Both the position numbers and the translations under genes were made by a program. Positions 17,841 to 26,912 of a stretch of DNA of 50,059 nucleotides are shown here, piece after piece. This DNA comes from Clostridiales bacterium (lineage in GTDB: Bacteria; Bacillota; Clostridia; Lachnospirales; Lachnospiraceae). The number at the start of each line of letters is the position of its first letter. The first letter of the stretch is position 1. The stretch spans positions 1 through 50,059 of the forward strand of contig JAAYNW010000080.1 of assembly GCA_012520655.1 (NCBI GenBank), in the 5' to 3' direction. The notes under the pieces are model-generated. The model saw only the letters and a program-made list of their open reading frames with translations, was not told the DNA's origin and did no database searches.

Positions 17841-19841
17841 ATGAAGAAAAAAAGTCTCAGATTAAACAGTATCCGGGTAAAACTTATTGCAGGAATAGCG
17901 ACTATTTGTTTAATTCCCTTGTTGACTTTAGGAATCGTAAATTATTTACAATCTCAAGCTTTATTACAGCAAAAACTTCAGACAACCAGCACGCAGACGC
18001 TTGTGCAGATAAATAATAGTCTGCAGGAGTATTTCAGCGGTATGAAAAATATTGCTCTTATTACAGCGGAGAATTATCATATCGTTCATATGAAGGAAGG
18101 GAACAATTCCTCTTACATATATGATTTATTAAAGAGTATTAGAGAGAATAACCAGGATATTATAAGTTCGTATTATGGGACAGCTTCAAAAGAGATAATT
18201 ATTTGTGCGGATACGGAACTGCCCGAGGGTTATGATCCTACATCGAGACCTTGGTATCAGGCAGCGCTCGCCAATAAAGACGATGTCATATTTACAACTC
18301 CTTACGCGGACGCCGGGTCGGGAGATAGTGTCATAACAATTGCAAAGGCAGTTTTAAAGGATGGACAGGTAATAGGCGTGGTTGCGATTGATTGTTCCTT
18401 GGGAACGATTACGGGCAAGCTTATAAATGAAAAAATCGGCGACAGCGGATATACGTTTTTTGCAACCAAAGAAGGTATAATTATAGCCCATCCGGATAAG
18501 AAGCTGATTGACACAGATACGGCAGCTCAATTATCATTCTGGAATGAAGCTAAGACAGAGGAAAGTGGCTTTGTAACATATCAATATGATGGTGTAGATA
18601 AATTTGGTGTATTTGAAACTAATGATATTACAGGCTGGAAGTTGGTTGCTTCTCTGGACAGCGATGAGTTGCATGACGATACACGGGTCATGCTATACTG
18701 CAATATTGTCGTCATAGTGATAATGGCGGTAGTTGCACTGCTAATGTCCGTGCTACTGAGTAATGGAATAGTAAAAAATATTATTAGGCTAAAGGAAGTG
18801 TTTGAAAAAGCGTCGGAAGGAGATCTTACGGTGGCGGTTCAGGCCTCTTCCAAAGATGAGTTCCGTGATTTGGCGGATTCTTTTAATATGATGCTAAGAA
18901 AAGTGTCAAGCCTTATGAGAAGTGTTGTGGATTCCTCAGGAACTGTAATGGAGACATCTTCAAATCTTGCCAATATGTCGTCCGAGGTTACGCTTGCGGT
19001 GGAAGAAGTGGCGAGAGCCATTGAGGATGTATCTAAAGGCTCTACGGAACAGGCACAGGATACGCAAAATGCTGCAAATGGTATTGATAACTTATCACAA
19101 ATCGTAGATGAAATCGGAAGAAATTCCAACGAAATGGATGGAATCACCAATGATACGCAAACTTTGAGTTCGAAGGGACTGGATATGGTCGAGACCTTAA
19201 TCGAGAAGTCTAATAGGACGAAGTCATCGACGAATGAAGTGAGTGTTATTGTCAAAGATATGTATGAAAGTACAAAGCTGATTAGTACGATTGCAGATAC
19301 GATTGTCGGTATAACCGAGCAGACGAATCTTCTATCCCTGAACGCCAGCATAGAAGCGGCTCGTGCGGGGGAGGCAGGCAAGGGGTTTGCTGTTGTGGCG
19401 GATGAAATAAGAAAACTCGCCGAGCAGTCCAAGACGTCTACGGAGGAGATCCAGGGAATTATTGAAATCATTCAGAAGAAATCTGCGGATGCGGCAGATG
19501 CAATTAATTCGGCTCAAACGGTAGTCGAAGAGCAGGATACTGCGGTAGGAGAAGCGAAAGACATTTTTGGAGAAATTCTGGAAGCTATTGAGAATATGCT
19601 CTTAAAACTTCAAGCTATAAGGAAATTAATTTCGGTTGCGAGCGAGAACAAGACACCCGTTGTGGAAGCTATGGAAAATATCTCATCGGTATCGCAGGAA
19701 ACAGCAGCAGCATCCGAAGAGGTTACTGCTTCTACGGAAGAAATAACCGCAACCATGGAAGAGTTTACAAGGTATTCGAAGGAATTGAAAAACCTGGCAG
19801 ACCAGCTGGGAGTTGAAGTAGGACGATTTAAGATACAGTAG
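17841..19841 (+). CDS. Methyl-accepting chemotaxis protein with dCache sensor
   Basis: A 666-residue transmembrane chemoreceptor. One helix lies at residues about 14-34, the extracytoplasmic dCache domain spans about 35-285 ([11 protein letters not shown] and [12 protein letters not shown] are typical), and the second helix lies near 290-312. HAMP follows, then the signalling domain whose hairpin tip ([19 protein letters not shown]) lies near 492-510. No C-terminal CheR-binding pentapeptide is visible. The Cache part resembles amino-acid or small carboxylate sensors, but the ligand is unknown. The ATG has only AAGGA three bases away, while a stronger ribosome site upstream serves the tiny ORF MCIS at 17802, so translation may depend on reinitiation. 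No other chemotaxis genes are nearby. Confidence 0.93.
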   Translation: MKKKSLRLNSIRVKLIAGIATICLIPLLTLGIVNYLQSQALLQQKLQTTSTQTLVQINNSLQEYFSGMKNIALITAENYHIVHMKEGNNSSYIYDLLKSIRENNQDIISSYYGTASKEIIICADTELPEGYDPTSRPWYQAALANKDDVIFTTPYADAGSGDSVITIAKAVLKDGQVIGVVAIDCSLGTITGKLINEKIGDSGYTFFATKEGIIIAHPDKKLIDTDTAAQLSFWNEAKTEESGFVTYQYDGVDKFGVFETNDITGWKLVASLDSDELHDDTRVMLYCNIVVIVIMAVVALLMSVLLSNGIVKNIIRLKEVFEKASEGDLTVAVQASSKDEFRDLADSFNMMLRKVSSLMRSVVDSSGTVMETSSNLANMSSEVTLAVEEVARAIEDVSKGSTEQAQDTQNAANGIDNLSQIVDEIGRNSNEMDGITNDTQTLSSKGLDMVETLIEKSNRTKSSTNEVSVIVKDMYESTKLISTIADTIVGITEQTNLLSLNASIEAARAGEAGKGFAVVADEIRKLAEQSKTSTEEIQGIIEIIQKKSADAADAINSAQTVVEEQDTAVGEAKDIFGEILEAIENMLLKLQAIRKLISVASENKTPVVEAMENISSVSQETAAASEEVTASTEEITATMEEFTRYSKELKNLADQLGVEVGRFKIQ

Positions 19842-19879
19842 TATCGCATAGCGTTTTCATTGTCGATGACGGGCGTATT

Positions 19880-20482
19880 CTGCCGCTCGAAAGTCCTGAA
19901 GAGGTGAATGCTGCTGTAAGGGCTTTACGCTTGACTTAAACGGTAAAACGATGAGCAGTGAAAAACGGTGACGGCAAGGTGACCAGCAGAAATGCGGGTA
20001 ATCGTGTAGAATTCTGCGGGGCAATTAATCTAAAAGGGGGTAGCATATCTATTACCGGTGGCACTATAGAAAATACTACCAATTCGGCTGCTTCTTATGC
20101 AATTTATAATCGAGGTAGCGGTACAGCATTGGTTACCAGTGAAAATACAAGAATTGAATCCGGTACAATTGAACTGTCGTCCGGCTATAGCGAAGATGCT
20201 GTACTGGAAATCACAGGGGGAACCATAGAAAACACCTCTTCCGCAGGCTATGTAATTTATCACAAGAACCCTAACGCCGGAAAAATCGCAATTCCGAGCG
20301 GTTCGCCGGTTATCAAAGGCGGTCATATGGCGGTCATTATCAGCGCTAAGAACGGCAATCTTTTCGATCTGCAGAGTACTTTCACCCGAGCTGAGGCTTC
20401 AACGGCGCTTCGACGTTTCGCAGAACTTACGATTGCTGGTGATGCAATAACGGATTGGACGAGGAACGGTTTCGGACAATAA
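19880..20482 (+). pseudogene. Remnant of an SLH-type surface protein with glycine/threonine-rich beta-helix repeats
   Basis: Coding-like sequence in at least two frames. A short frame gives TLDLNGKTMSSEK (about 19930-19970). After a frameshift the main ORF (GTG 19958 to 20482) gives NGDGKVTSRNAG and two copies of a GGTIENT repeat, typical of right-handed beta-helix surface proteins. The end (TFTRAEASTALRRFAELTI then TDWTRNGFGQ) resembles an S-layer-homology domain and the segment that usually follows it. No start, ribosome site or signal peptide is visible. A separate bit at about 19849-19939 (DDGRILPLESPEEVNAAVRAL) resembles the tail of an alpha/beta hydrolase and may be another gene fragment. 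The whole stretch looks like decay, ending just before the rib promoter. Confidence 0.6.
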
Positions 20483-20504
20483 ATGTACAAGACTGATTTG
20501 CCTA

Positions 20505-20532
20505 TTGATTTTTTCCGGACACGTTATATAAT
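20505..20532 (+). promoter_or_regulatory. Promoter of the ribDEBAH operon
   Basis: TTGATT at 20505-20510 and a perfect TATAAT at 20527-20532 with a 16-base spacer. It lies about 28 bases before the FMN riboswitch, so the aptamer starts close to the predicted transcript start. Confidence 0.65.
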
Positions 20533-20559
20533 TGTAATGACAACTGAATATATTAAGAT

Positions 20560-20690
20560 GTCTTCAGGGCAGGGTGAGATTCCCGATCGGCGGTATAGTC
20601 CGCGAGCGTGCGAACGTTGGATTTGACATAGGTCAAGTCAGGATTTGGTGAGATTCCAAAACCGACAGTATAGTCTGGATGGAAGAAGAC
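20560..20690 (+). promoter_or_regulatory. FMN riboswitch (RFN element)
   Basis: The conserved RFN architecture is visible. The closing stem GTCTTC (20560-20565) pairs with GAAGAC (20685-20690). Inside are the conserved blocks AGGGCAGGGTGAGATTCCC, GGCGGTATAGTCCGCGAGC, GGTGAGATTCC and CCGACAGTATAGTCTGGATG. It precedes ribD, and an intrinsic terminator lies between aptamer and ribosome site. When FMN binds, the terminator should form and stop transcription of the riboflavin genes; without FMN an antiterminator should form. Confidence 0.97.
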
Positions 20691-20789
20691 GTGTTGAGAT
20701 TGTATTTAGTGCTTAAGAGGCTTTTTTATACTGTCAGAGCAGGATTTACTGTTCCGGCAGTTTATCGGGCACTTCTATATACTTTGATT

Positions 20790-20836
20790 TTAACACCTGA
20801 GAGACATTTTTAATGCTTTCAGGTGTTAATTTTTTT
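20790..20836 (+). terminator. FMN riboswitch expression-platform terminator
   Basis: TTAACACCTGA (20790-20800) pairs perfectly with TCAGGTGTTAA (20819-20829), followed by seven T (20830-20836). It ends directly before the ribD ribosome site GGAGAGG, so it is the OFF structure of the riboswitch. Confidence 0.93.
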
Positions 20837-20851
20837 GGAGAGGTGTTGATA

Positions 20852-21937
20852 TTGACAGATGAGATTTATATGAAACTGGCGTTGGAATACGCCCAAAAGG
20901 GATGCGGTTGGGTTAACCCTAATCCAATGGTAGGAGCCGTCATCGTAAAGGATGACCGTATCATCGGAGCAGGCTACCATCATCGATATGGAGGAACTCA
21001 TGCGGAACGGAATGCACTTTCTTCCTGCACGGAGTCTCCGCAAGGCGCGACTCTGTATGTGACTCTGGAGCCTTGCTGTCATATGGGTAAAACACCGCCA
21101 TGTACCGGAGCCATTATTGAAAGCGGTATAAGGCGCGTAGTAATCGGATCTTTTGACGAGAATCCCTTAGTCAAAGGCAAAGGAGTACAAATACTGCAAA
21201 AACATAAGATTGAAGTTACGGTGGGAATACTGCAGCAGGAATGCGATAAGCTCAATGAAGTATTCTTTCATTTCATTCGGAATAAAACACCGTATGTGGT
21301 GTTGAAATACGCAATGACAATGGACAGAAAAATTGCCGCCCGCACCGGAAAATCAAAATGGATTACAGGGGAGGCTGCGCGTGAGCGTGTGCAATGGGAC
21401 AGACACAGGTATTCGGGACTCATGGTTGGAGTGGATACTATTCTTACGGATAATCCGCTGCTGACCTGCAGGCTGCCGGATTGTAAGAGTCCCATCCGCA
21501 TTATCTGCGACACACAGCTGAGAACACCATTGCAGGCTAAAGTTGTACAGACCGCGAAGCAGTATGGAACCATTCTTGCAACTTGCTGTACGGATGATAA
21601 AAAAGTTCGGGTATACACAGAGGCAGGCTGTGAGGTACTTATTGTGCCTCAGCAGGATACGCATATTGATTTGAGAAAGCTGATGAATATTTTAGGTGAA
21701 AAAAATATGGACAGTATTTTGGTGGAAGGCGGTGGTACCTTACATTGGTCGGCGATAAAAAGTGGAATTGTAAATAAGGTACAGGCTTATATTGCTCCTA
21801 AGTTATTTGGTGGAGCAGATGCAAAGACTCCGATCGGCGGCATGGGTATTGAAGACCCCGGAGAAGCGTTCCGGCTTTCGCCTCCGTCGATCACCATGTT
21901 AGGGGAAGATATTCTTCTGGAAAGTCAGGTGGTTTGA
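20852..21937 (+). CDS. ribD: Bifunctional diaminohydroxyphosphoribosylaminopyrimidine deaminase / 5-amino-6-(5-phosphoribosylamino)uracil reductase
   Basis: The second and third steps of riboflavin synthesis. The N-terminal deaminase (about residues 1-145) has the zinc motifs THAERNAL and PCCHMGKTPPC. The C-terminal reductase (about 146-361) has the substrate and NADPH-binding segments KYAMTMDRKIAARTGKSKWI and ILVEGGGTLHWS. The open frame extends up to ATG 20813, but that codon lies inside the riboswitch terminator; TTG 20852, eight bases after GGAGAGG, is the likely start (TTG 20846 is an alternative). It overlaps ribE by one base (TGATG). Confidence 0.95.
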   Translation: MTDEIYMKLALEYAQKGCGWVNPNPMVGAVIVKDDRIIGAGYHHRYGGTHAERNALSSCTESPQGATLYVTLEPCCHMGKTPPCTGAIIESGIRRVVIGSFDENPLVKGKGVQILQKHKIEVTVGILQQECDKLNEVFFHFIRNKTPYVVLKYAMTMDRKIAARTGKSKWITGEAARERVQWDRHRYSGLMVGVDTILTDNPLLTCRLPDCKSPIRIICDTQLRTPLQAKVVQTAKQYGTILATCCTDDKKVRVYTEAGCEVLIVPQQDTHIDLRKLMNILGEKNMDSILVEGGGTLHWSAIKSGIVNKVQAYIAPKLFGGADAKTPIGGMGIEDPGEAFRLSPPSITMLGEDILLESQVV

Positions 21938-22575
21938 TGTTTACGGGAATTATTGAAGAAGTCGGAACTGTGCGCACAATCAGAAAAAAGGCACAATCTG
22001 CTGCATTAACTATCAGTGCGGCAAACATATTTAAGGACATAAAATGTGGGGACAGTATAGCGGTAAACGGTGTCTGCCTTACTGTGACCTCCTTTACACA
22101 TTCGGAGTTTACGGCAGATGTGATGCATGAAACAATACGCCGTTCTTCCCTAGGGAATCTCCACTCCGGGGCTATGGTCAATTTGGAGCGGGCTATGCCG
22201 GCAGGAGGAAGATTTGGAGGACATATTGTTACCGGGCATATTGACGGAACAGGAGTTATCAGTTCGACGGACAAGGACGGCAATGCAGTTTGGTATAGCA
22301 TACGGACAACGTCGAAGATTCTGCGCTACATAATAGAAAAGGGCTCGATAGCAATTGATGGCGTAAGTTTGACAGTGGCAAGAGTATCGAACACTGATTT
22401 CAGTGTATCGGTTATTCCGCATACTGCCGGAAATACAACACTGTCCCAAAGACGAGTCGGAGATATAGTAAATTTGGAAAATGACTGCATTGGGAAATAT
22501 ATTGAAAAGCTTCTCGGAGCATCGGTGCAGTCGACGGAGATAACAAAGGACTTTTTAAAAGAAGTCGGATATTAG
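21937..22575 (+). CDS. ribE: Riboflavin synthase (alpha chain)
   Basis: Catalyses dismutation of two 6,7-dimethyl-8-ribityllumazine molecules to riboflavin. The 212-residue chain has the two homologous lumazine-binding barrels, starting with the diagnostic [17 protein letters not shown] and [13 protein letters not shown] lie in the first barrel, IDGVSLTV in the second. Start ATG 21937 shares one base with the ribD stop. It is followed by ribBA eight bases downstream. Confidence 0.96.
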   Translation: MFTGIIEEVGTVRTIRKKAQSAALTISAANIFKDIKCGDSIAVNGVCLTVTSFTHSEFTADVMHETIRRSSLGNLHSGAMVNLERAMPAGGRFGGHIVTGHIDGTGVISSTDKDGNAVWYSIRTTSKILRYIIEKGSIAIDGVSLTVARVSNTDFSVSVIPHTAGNTTLSQRRVGDIVNLENDCIGKYIEKLLGASVQSTEITKDFLKEVGY

Positions 22576-22583
22576 GAGGTAAG

Positions 22584-23783
22584 ATGTTTCAGTTCAATAC
22601 AATCGAAGAAGCACTTGACGATTTGCGTCAAGGAAAAATTATTCTTGTTACGGATGATGAAGATAGGGAGAATGAAGGGGATTTTATCTGCGGAGCGGAG
22701 TATGCCACTACCGAAAATGTTAATTTTATGGCAGTACATGGCAAAGGATTGATTTGTATGCCTATGAGCATTGAGCTTTGTCGGCGGCTCGCACTTCCGC
22801 AGATGGTAAGTGACGGCACCGATAACCACGAAACAGCCTTTACGGTTTCTATAGACTACGTGGGAACCACAACGGGCATTTCCGCAGAAGAAAGGGGACT
22901 TACAGCACGTTCCTGTGTAAAGGAAGAGGTAAAGCCGGAGGATTTTCGCCGTCCCGGGCACATGTTTCCTTTGATGGCAAGACAGGGAGGTGTGCTTGTA
23001 CGCAACGGACATACAGAGGCGACGGTAGACTTGCTTAAACTTGCCAACTTGAAAGAATGCGGTTTGTGCTGTGAAATCATGAGAGAGGACGGCACGATGA
23101 TGAGAACTCCCGAATTAATTGAAATGGCACAGAAGTGGGATTTAAAGATTATTACTATCAAATCCTTGCAGGATTATCGGAAAAGGTACGACACATTGGT
23201 GGAACGTGCAGCTATAACGGAAATGCCTACAGAATACGGGAAATTCATGGTGTATGGTTATATCGATAAACTGAACGGAGACCATCATATAGCCTTGGTC
23301 AAGGGAGATATCGGGGATGGAAATAATTTATTATGCCGTGTCCATTCGGAATGTTTGACGGGAGATACTTTCGGTTCTCTCCGCTGTGACTGCGGTCAGC
23401 AGCTTGCGGCGGCAATGGCACAAATCGAGAAGGAAGGGAGAGGAATCCTTCTCTATATGCGGCAGGAGGGACGTGGGATTGGCCTTATCAATAAGCTGCG
23501 TGCGTATGAATTGCAGGAAAAGGGCATGGATACACTGGAAGCGAATCTGGCTTTGGGATTTAAAGGCGATATGAGGGAATATTTTATCGGTGCACAAATC
23601 CTCCGAGACCTGGGGGCTAAAACTTTACGGCTATTAACGAACAATCCTGACAAGGTAAATCAACTTGCCGGCTTCGGCATGGAAATATCGGAACGTGTGC
23701 CGATTCAGATGGATGCAACGGTTCACGATTTGGCGTACCTTCGAACAAAGCAGTCCAAGATGGGACACATATTAAACTATTAA
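22584..23783 (+). CDS. ribBA: Bifunctional 3,4-dihydroxy-2-butanone-4-phosphate synthase / GTP cyclohydrolase II
   Basis: Supplies both branches of riboflavin synthesis. Residues about 1-200 are the DHBP synthase domain ([34 protein letters not shown]). Residues about 205-399 are GTP cyclohydrolase II with the zinc motif [15 protein letters not shown] and the catalytic RQEGRGIGL segment. All expected motifs are intact, so both activities are likely. Start ATG 22584 follows AGGAGG. Confidence 0.97.
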   Translation: MFQFNTIEEALDDLRQGKIILVTDDEDRENEGDFICGAEYATTENVNFMAVHGKGLICMPMSIELCRRLALPQMVSDGTDNHETAFTVSIDYVGTTTGISAEERGLTARSCVKEEVKPEDFRRPGHMFPLMARQGGVLVRNGHTEATVDLLKLANLKECGLCCEIMREDGTMMRTPELIEMAQKWDLKIITIKSLQDYRKRYDTLVERAAITEMPTEYGKFMVYGYIDKLNGDHHIALVKGDIGDGNNLLCRVHSECLTGDTFGSLRCDCGQQLAAAMAQIEKEGRGILLYMRQEGRGIGLINKLRAYELQEKGMDTLEANLALGFKGDMREYFIGAQILRDLGAKTLRLLTNNPDKVNQLAGFGMEISERVPIQMDATVHDLAYLRTKQSKMGHILNY

Positions 23784-23796
23784 AGGAGATTATATT

Positions 23797-24264
23797 ATGA
23801 ATATATTTGAAGGCAAAATTGTATCTGAGAACATAAGAGTGGGTATAGTAGCAGCCCGCTTTAATGAGTTTATAACCTCTAAGCTGCTCGCCGGGGCACT
23901 GGACGCATTAAAACGTCATGATGTACAGGATGAAAATGTCGATGTGGCCTGGGTTCCGGGGGCTTTTGAGATTCCGCTGATCGCATCGAAGATGGCCAAA
24001 AGCAAGAAATATGATGCCATCATCTGCCTCGGAGCAGTTATTCGAGGTAGTACCAGCCATTATGATTATGTCTGCAGTGAAGTTTCAAAAGGAATTGCAC
24101 ATGTATCACTTGAAAACGAGATTCCTGTACTATTCGGAGTACTTACAACCGAAAATATTGAGCAGGCAATCGAACGTGCCGGAACCAAGGCGGGCAACAA
24201 AGGATTTGACTGTGCGGTCGGCGCCATCGAAATGATTAACTTAATACGTGCGCTTCGTATATGA
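23797..24264 (+). CDS. ribH: 6,7-dimethyl-8-ribityllumazine synthase
   Basis: Condenses the pyrimidine intermediate with DHBP to make the lumazine substrate of RibE. The 155-residue chain shows the family landmarks [41 protein letters not shown] (with the phosphate-binding loop and catalytic His) and [10 protein letters not shown]. It is the last gene of the operon, 13 bases after ribBA, with an AAAGGAG ribosome site. A small GTACAA/TTGTAC hairpin without T-tract follows at 24269-24284. Confidence 0.97.
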   Translation: MNIFEGKIVSENIRVGIVAARFNEFITSKLLAGALDALKRHDVQDENVDVAWVPGAFEIPLIASKMAKSKKYDAIICLGAVIRGSTSHYDYVCSEVSKGIAHVSLENEIPVLFGVLTTENIEQAIERAGTKAGNKGFDCAVGAIEMINLIRALRI

Positions 24265-24388
24265 GCCGGTACAAACCCTTGTACACGGACAGAATGAATA
24301 CAATTTAGGAGGAATGTAAATTAATAGTGAAAATACTGGTAATTTGCAGTATAATCAAGTGAATATGTTAAGCTTTAAGGAGGACAAC

Positions 24389-25318
24389 GTGAAGAGAATG
24401 AAGAGTAGTAAAGCTATTTTGTTTGTATTATTAGTGGGTGTGGCGGCTTTAGGCGCGATAGGCTGCGGTTCTCCTAAAAGCAGTGCGGAAGACTTGTCTT
24501 TGAAAGTGGGACTTATGCCTGCGGTAGACGCGGTCCCTGTTTTGCTTGCCGAGAAGAACGGATATTTCGAAGAGCTCGGTTTGAATGTAGAGCTGCAGAT
24601 ATTCAATAATGCACAGGATAGACAGAGCGCGCTCCAGACGGATTCGATTGACGGCGCCATAACGGATCTGATAGCGGTTACCGCCAATGTGGAAGAAGGA
24701 TTTGATATAAAGACAACTACCATGACAAACGGTGTGTTCCCTGTCCTTTCGAATGAGGGAGCGGAAGAAAAGAAGGATATCAAGGTTGGTATGATGGAGG
24801 TCAGCGTTACCAATTTTCTGCTCGATGAATGGCTGGGTAGAGAATACACAATAGAGAAAGTTTATATCAACGATATTCCCGCAAGACTGGCAGCAATCGG
24901 AAGCGGACAGCTGGATATGGGACTTTTCCCGGAACCTATGGCATCTATGGGAGAACTAAACGGACTGACAAAGACTTTGTATCAGTCTGAAGAGGGATTC
25001 TGCCCGGATGTAATCGTATTTACGGGGAAAGCCATAGCAGAAAAGGAAGAAGCGATAAGATTGTTCCATGAAGCGTATAACAAAGCGGTTGATGAGCTGA
25101 ATCAGAACGAACAGGCAGGAAGAGATATCATCATGGAGAAGATTCCGAATTTGAAGCCTGAAATCGAGGGTAAGATTATTCTTCCCGAATATACGAGGGT
25201 AATGATCCCGGATGACCGGTATATAGATAAGATAATTCAGTGGACCGCGGAGACTATGAAAAAGGAATTGAAGGTCAAGGCAGACGATTTGGTTGAAAGG
25301 AAATTTGCGCAGCAATGA
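24389..25318 (+). CDS. NitT/TauT-type ABC transporter substrate-binding lipoprotein
   Basis: A 309-residue lipoprotein with a signal helix and lipobox ALGAIGC (lipid-modified Cys near residue 29). The mature part starts KVGLMPAVDAVPVLLAEKNGYFEELGLNVEL, typical of SsuA/TauA/ThiY-like periplasmic-binding folds. The frame is open from 24344, but GTG 24389, five bases after AAGGAGG (24377-24383), is the best start. Its stop overlaps the ATPase start by four bases. The substrate is uncertain. Proximity to ribDEBAH raises a vitamin or pyrimidine-type compound, but there is no separate riboswitch here, so sulfonates or other small anions stay possible. Confidence 0.85.
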   Translation: MKRMKSSKAILFVLLVGVAALGAIGCGSPKSSAEDLSLKVGLMPAVDAVPVLLAEKNGYFEELGLNVELQIFNNAQDRQSALQTDSIDGAITDLIAVTANVEEGFDIKTTTMTNGVFPVLSNEGAEEKKDIKVGMMEVSVTNFLLDEWLGREYTIEKVYINDIPARLAAIGSGQLDMGLFPEPMASMGELNGLTKTLYQSEEGFCPDVIVFTGKAIAEKEEAIRLFHEAYNKAVDELNQNEQAGRDIIMEKIPNLKPEIEGKIILPEYTRVMIPDDRYIDKIIQWTAETMKKELKVKADDLVERKFAQQ

Positions 25319-26049
25319 TAAGCGTAAGGAATCTGAGTGTAAATTACGGCAATGAGATTGCTTTGAAAAATATCGGCCTGGATATACCGAAAAATAAGAC
25401 TTGTGCAATTATCGGTCCCTCGGGCTGCGGTAAGACGACCCTGCTATACACTATGGCAGGGCTTCTTGCGCCTTCCGATGGAAAGATATTGATTAACGGA
25501 GAAGAGAGGACATCGATTCGAAAGGAAACGGGAGTAATTCTTCAGAACACGGGACTTCTCCCGTGGAAAACTGCCTGGGATAATGTTTCCCTCGGGTTGG
25601 AAGCAAGAAAGCTTAATAAAAATGAAATAAACCGGAAGGTCGCTTCTGCTTTGGAGGAGCTGGGAATTGGGGAGCATAAGAATAAATTCCCTGCGCAGCT
25701 TTCCGGCGGACAGAAGCAGCGAGTTGCCATTGCACGGGCACTTGTCTTGGAACCCGATCTGCTGCTGATGGACGAGGCATCATCTGCTCTTGATGCCATA
25801 AATAGAGAGCATATTCAGAATCTGATTCTAAAGCTATATAAGAAGAATCCGATTACTATGGTGACGGTTACTCACAGCATAGAAGAGGCAGTTTTTCTGG
25901 GACAGGAAATTGTTGTTATGAAAAGGGCATCAATCAAGCATATTATTGACAATCCGTATTTTGGAGACAAGGATATTCGTTACAGACAGGATTATTACAA
26001 TATGTGTCTCGAGGTAAGAAAATGGCTAGACGGGGAGGAGGAAGAATGA
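25315..26049 (+). CDS. NitT/TauT-type ABC transporter ATP-binding protein
   Basis: A 244-residue ATPase of an importer. Walker A is GPSGCGKTT (near residue 35), the Q-loop lies in VILQNTGLLPWKTAWDNV (which is typical of SsuB/TauB-type ATPases), the signature is [15 protein letters not shown], and Walker B is LLLMDEASSALD. The start overlaps the lipoprotein stop by four bases and the stop overlaps the permease start by four bases (ATGA), so the three genes are tightly coupled. Confidence 0.93.
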   Translation: MISVRNLSVNYGNEIALKNIGLDIPKNKTCAIIGPSGCGKTTLLYTMAGLLAPSDGKILINGEERTSIRKETGVILQNTGLLPWKTAWDNVSLGLEARKLNKNEINRKVASALEELGIGEHKNKFPAQLSGGQKQRVAIARALVLEPDLLLMDEASSALDAINREHIQNLILKLYKKNPITMVTVTHSIEEAVFLGQEIVVMKRASIKHIIDNPYFGDKDIRYRQDYYNMCLEVRKWLDGEEEE

Positions 26050-26804
26050 AAGCTTTAAGAAATCCGGCAGGCTGCAGAACTTTATTCGGAGCTTTTATCG
26101 TATTGCTCCTCTGGTATATACTGCATATTTGCGTAAGGTCAAATATTCTCCCGGGACCGTATGAGACCTTTGTTACATTTGCAAAGCTTATGACCGGCCC
26201 GTTATTGCCGCATGTAGCTATCAGCATTTACAGAATTGCCGCAGCCATAGTGGTTTCGATGGGTATCGGAGTGCCGCTCGGCCTGTGGCTGGGACTTTCC
26301 GAAAGGGCTGATTCCGTTATATCTCCGGTCGTATATATCCTCTATCCCATCCCTAAGGTAGCGTTTCTGCCGTTGTTTATGATTCTTTTTGGCTTGGGAA
26401 ACAGCTCTAAAATTATTTTGATTATTTCTATTATTGTATTTCAGACTGTGCTTACAGCCAGAGACGGTGTAAAAGAAATACCTGGGGAGCTGTATGCTTC
26501 AGTAAGAACTCTTGGCTTAAACCGGTGGCAGATATATAAGCATCTTGTATTTCCGGCGGCACTTCCTAAGATTTTTTCTGCGCTCAGAGTTAGTATAGGC
26601 GTCAGCATTGCCACGCTTTTTTTCGGCGAGAATTTTGCCACAACATACGGCGTCGGCTATTTTATTATGAACTGCTGGGTCATGGCGGATTATGAGCAGA
26701 TGTTTGCCGGAATCCTGGCGATGAGCCTTATGGGAATATTTATTTTTAAGGCAATCGACTTGCTGGAGAGAAAGGTTTGTCCTTGGATATGTTTACACAA
26801 TTAG
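26046..26804 (+). CDS. NitT/TauT-type ABC transporter permease
   Basis: A 252-residue inner-membrane permease with about six helices. It has the EAA-loop region (ELYASVRTLGLNRWQIYKHLVFPAALPKIFSALR, split over the ATPase contact) and the PIPKVAFLPLFMILFGLG segment characteristic of SsuC/TauC-like permeases. The frame is open from 26004, but ATG 26046 after GGGGAGGAGG and overlapping the ATPase stop is the real start. It completes an importer with the two genes before it. Confidence 0.92.
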   Translation: MKALRNPAGCRTLFGAFIVLLLWYILHICVRSNILPGPYETFVTFAKLMTGPLLPHVAISIYRIAAAIVVSMGIGVPLGLWLGLSERADSVISPVVYILYPIPKVAFLPLFMILFGLGNSSKIILIISIIVFQTVLTARDGVKEIPGELYASVRTLGLNRWQIYKHLVFPAALPKIFSALRVSIGVSIATLFFGENFATTYGVGYFIMNCWVMADYEQMFAGILAMSLMGIFIFKAIDLLERKVCPWICLHN

Positions 26805-26912
26805 TTTTGAAATATATACCGGATATAGATATATAAAATGCTTGAGGAAAGTTATGAACTTACGGATTTTTGAGCAATTGAATGTTTTGATATGAAGAAG
26901 GGAATAAGGAAA

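Noticed and set aside
17804-18016. 70-codon ORF starting GTG just after a strong ribosome site
   Set aside because: It reads out of frame through the chemoreceptor N-terminus, whose own frame encodes a normal signal helix and Cache domain.
18839-19471. 210-codon open frame on the minus strand
   Set aside because: Exactly antisense to the conserved signalling domain of the chemoreceptor; Ser/Ile/Val-rich shadow of heptad-coding sequence.
24314-24362. ATG-TAA start-stop after AGGAGG and an 11-codon GTG ORF before the binding lipoprotein
   Set aside because: Very short, no amino-acid bias and no terminator nearby; cannot be separated from chance.
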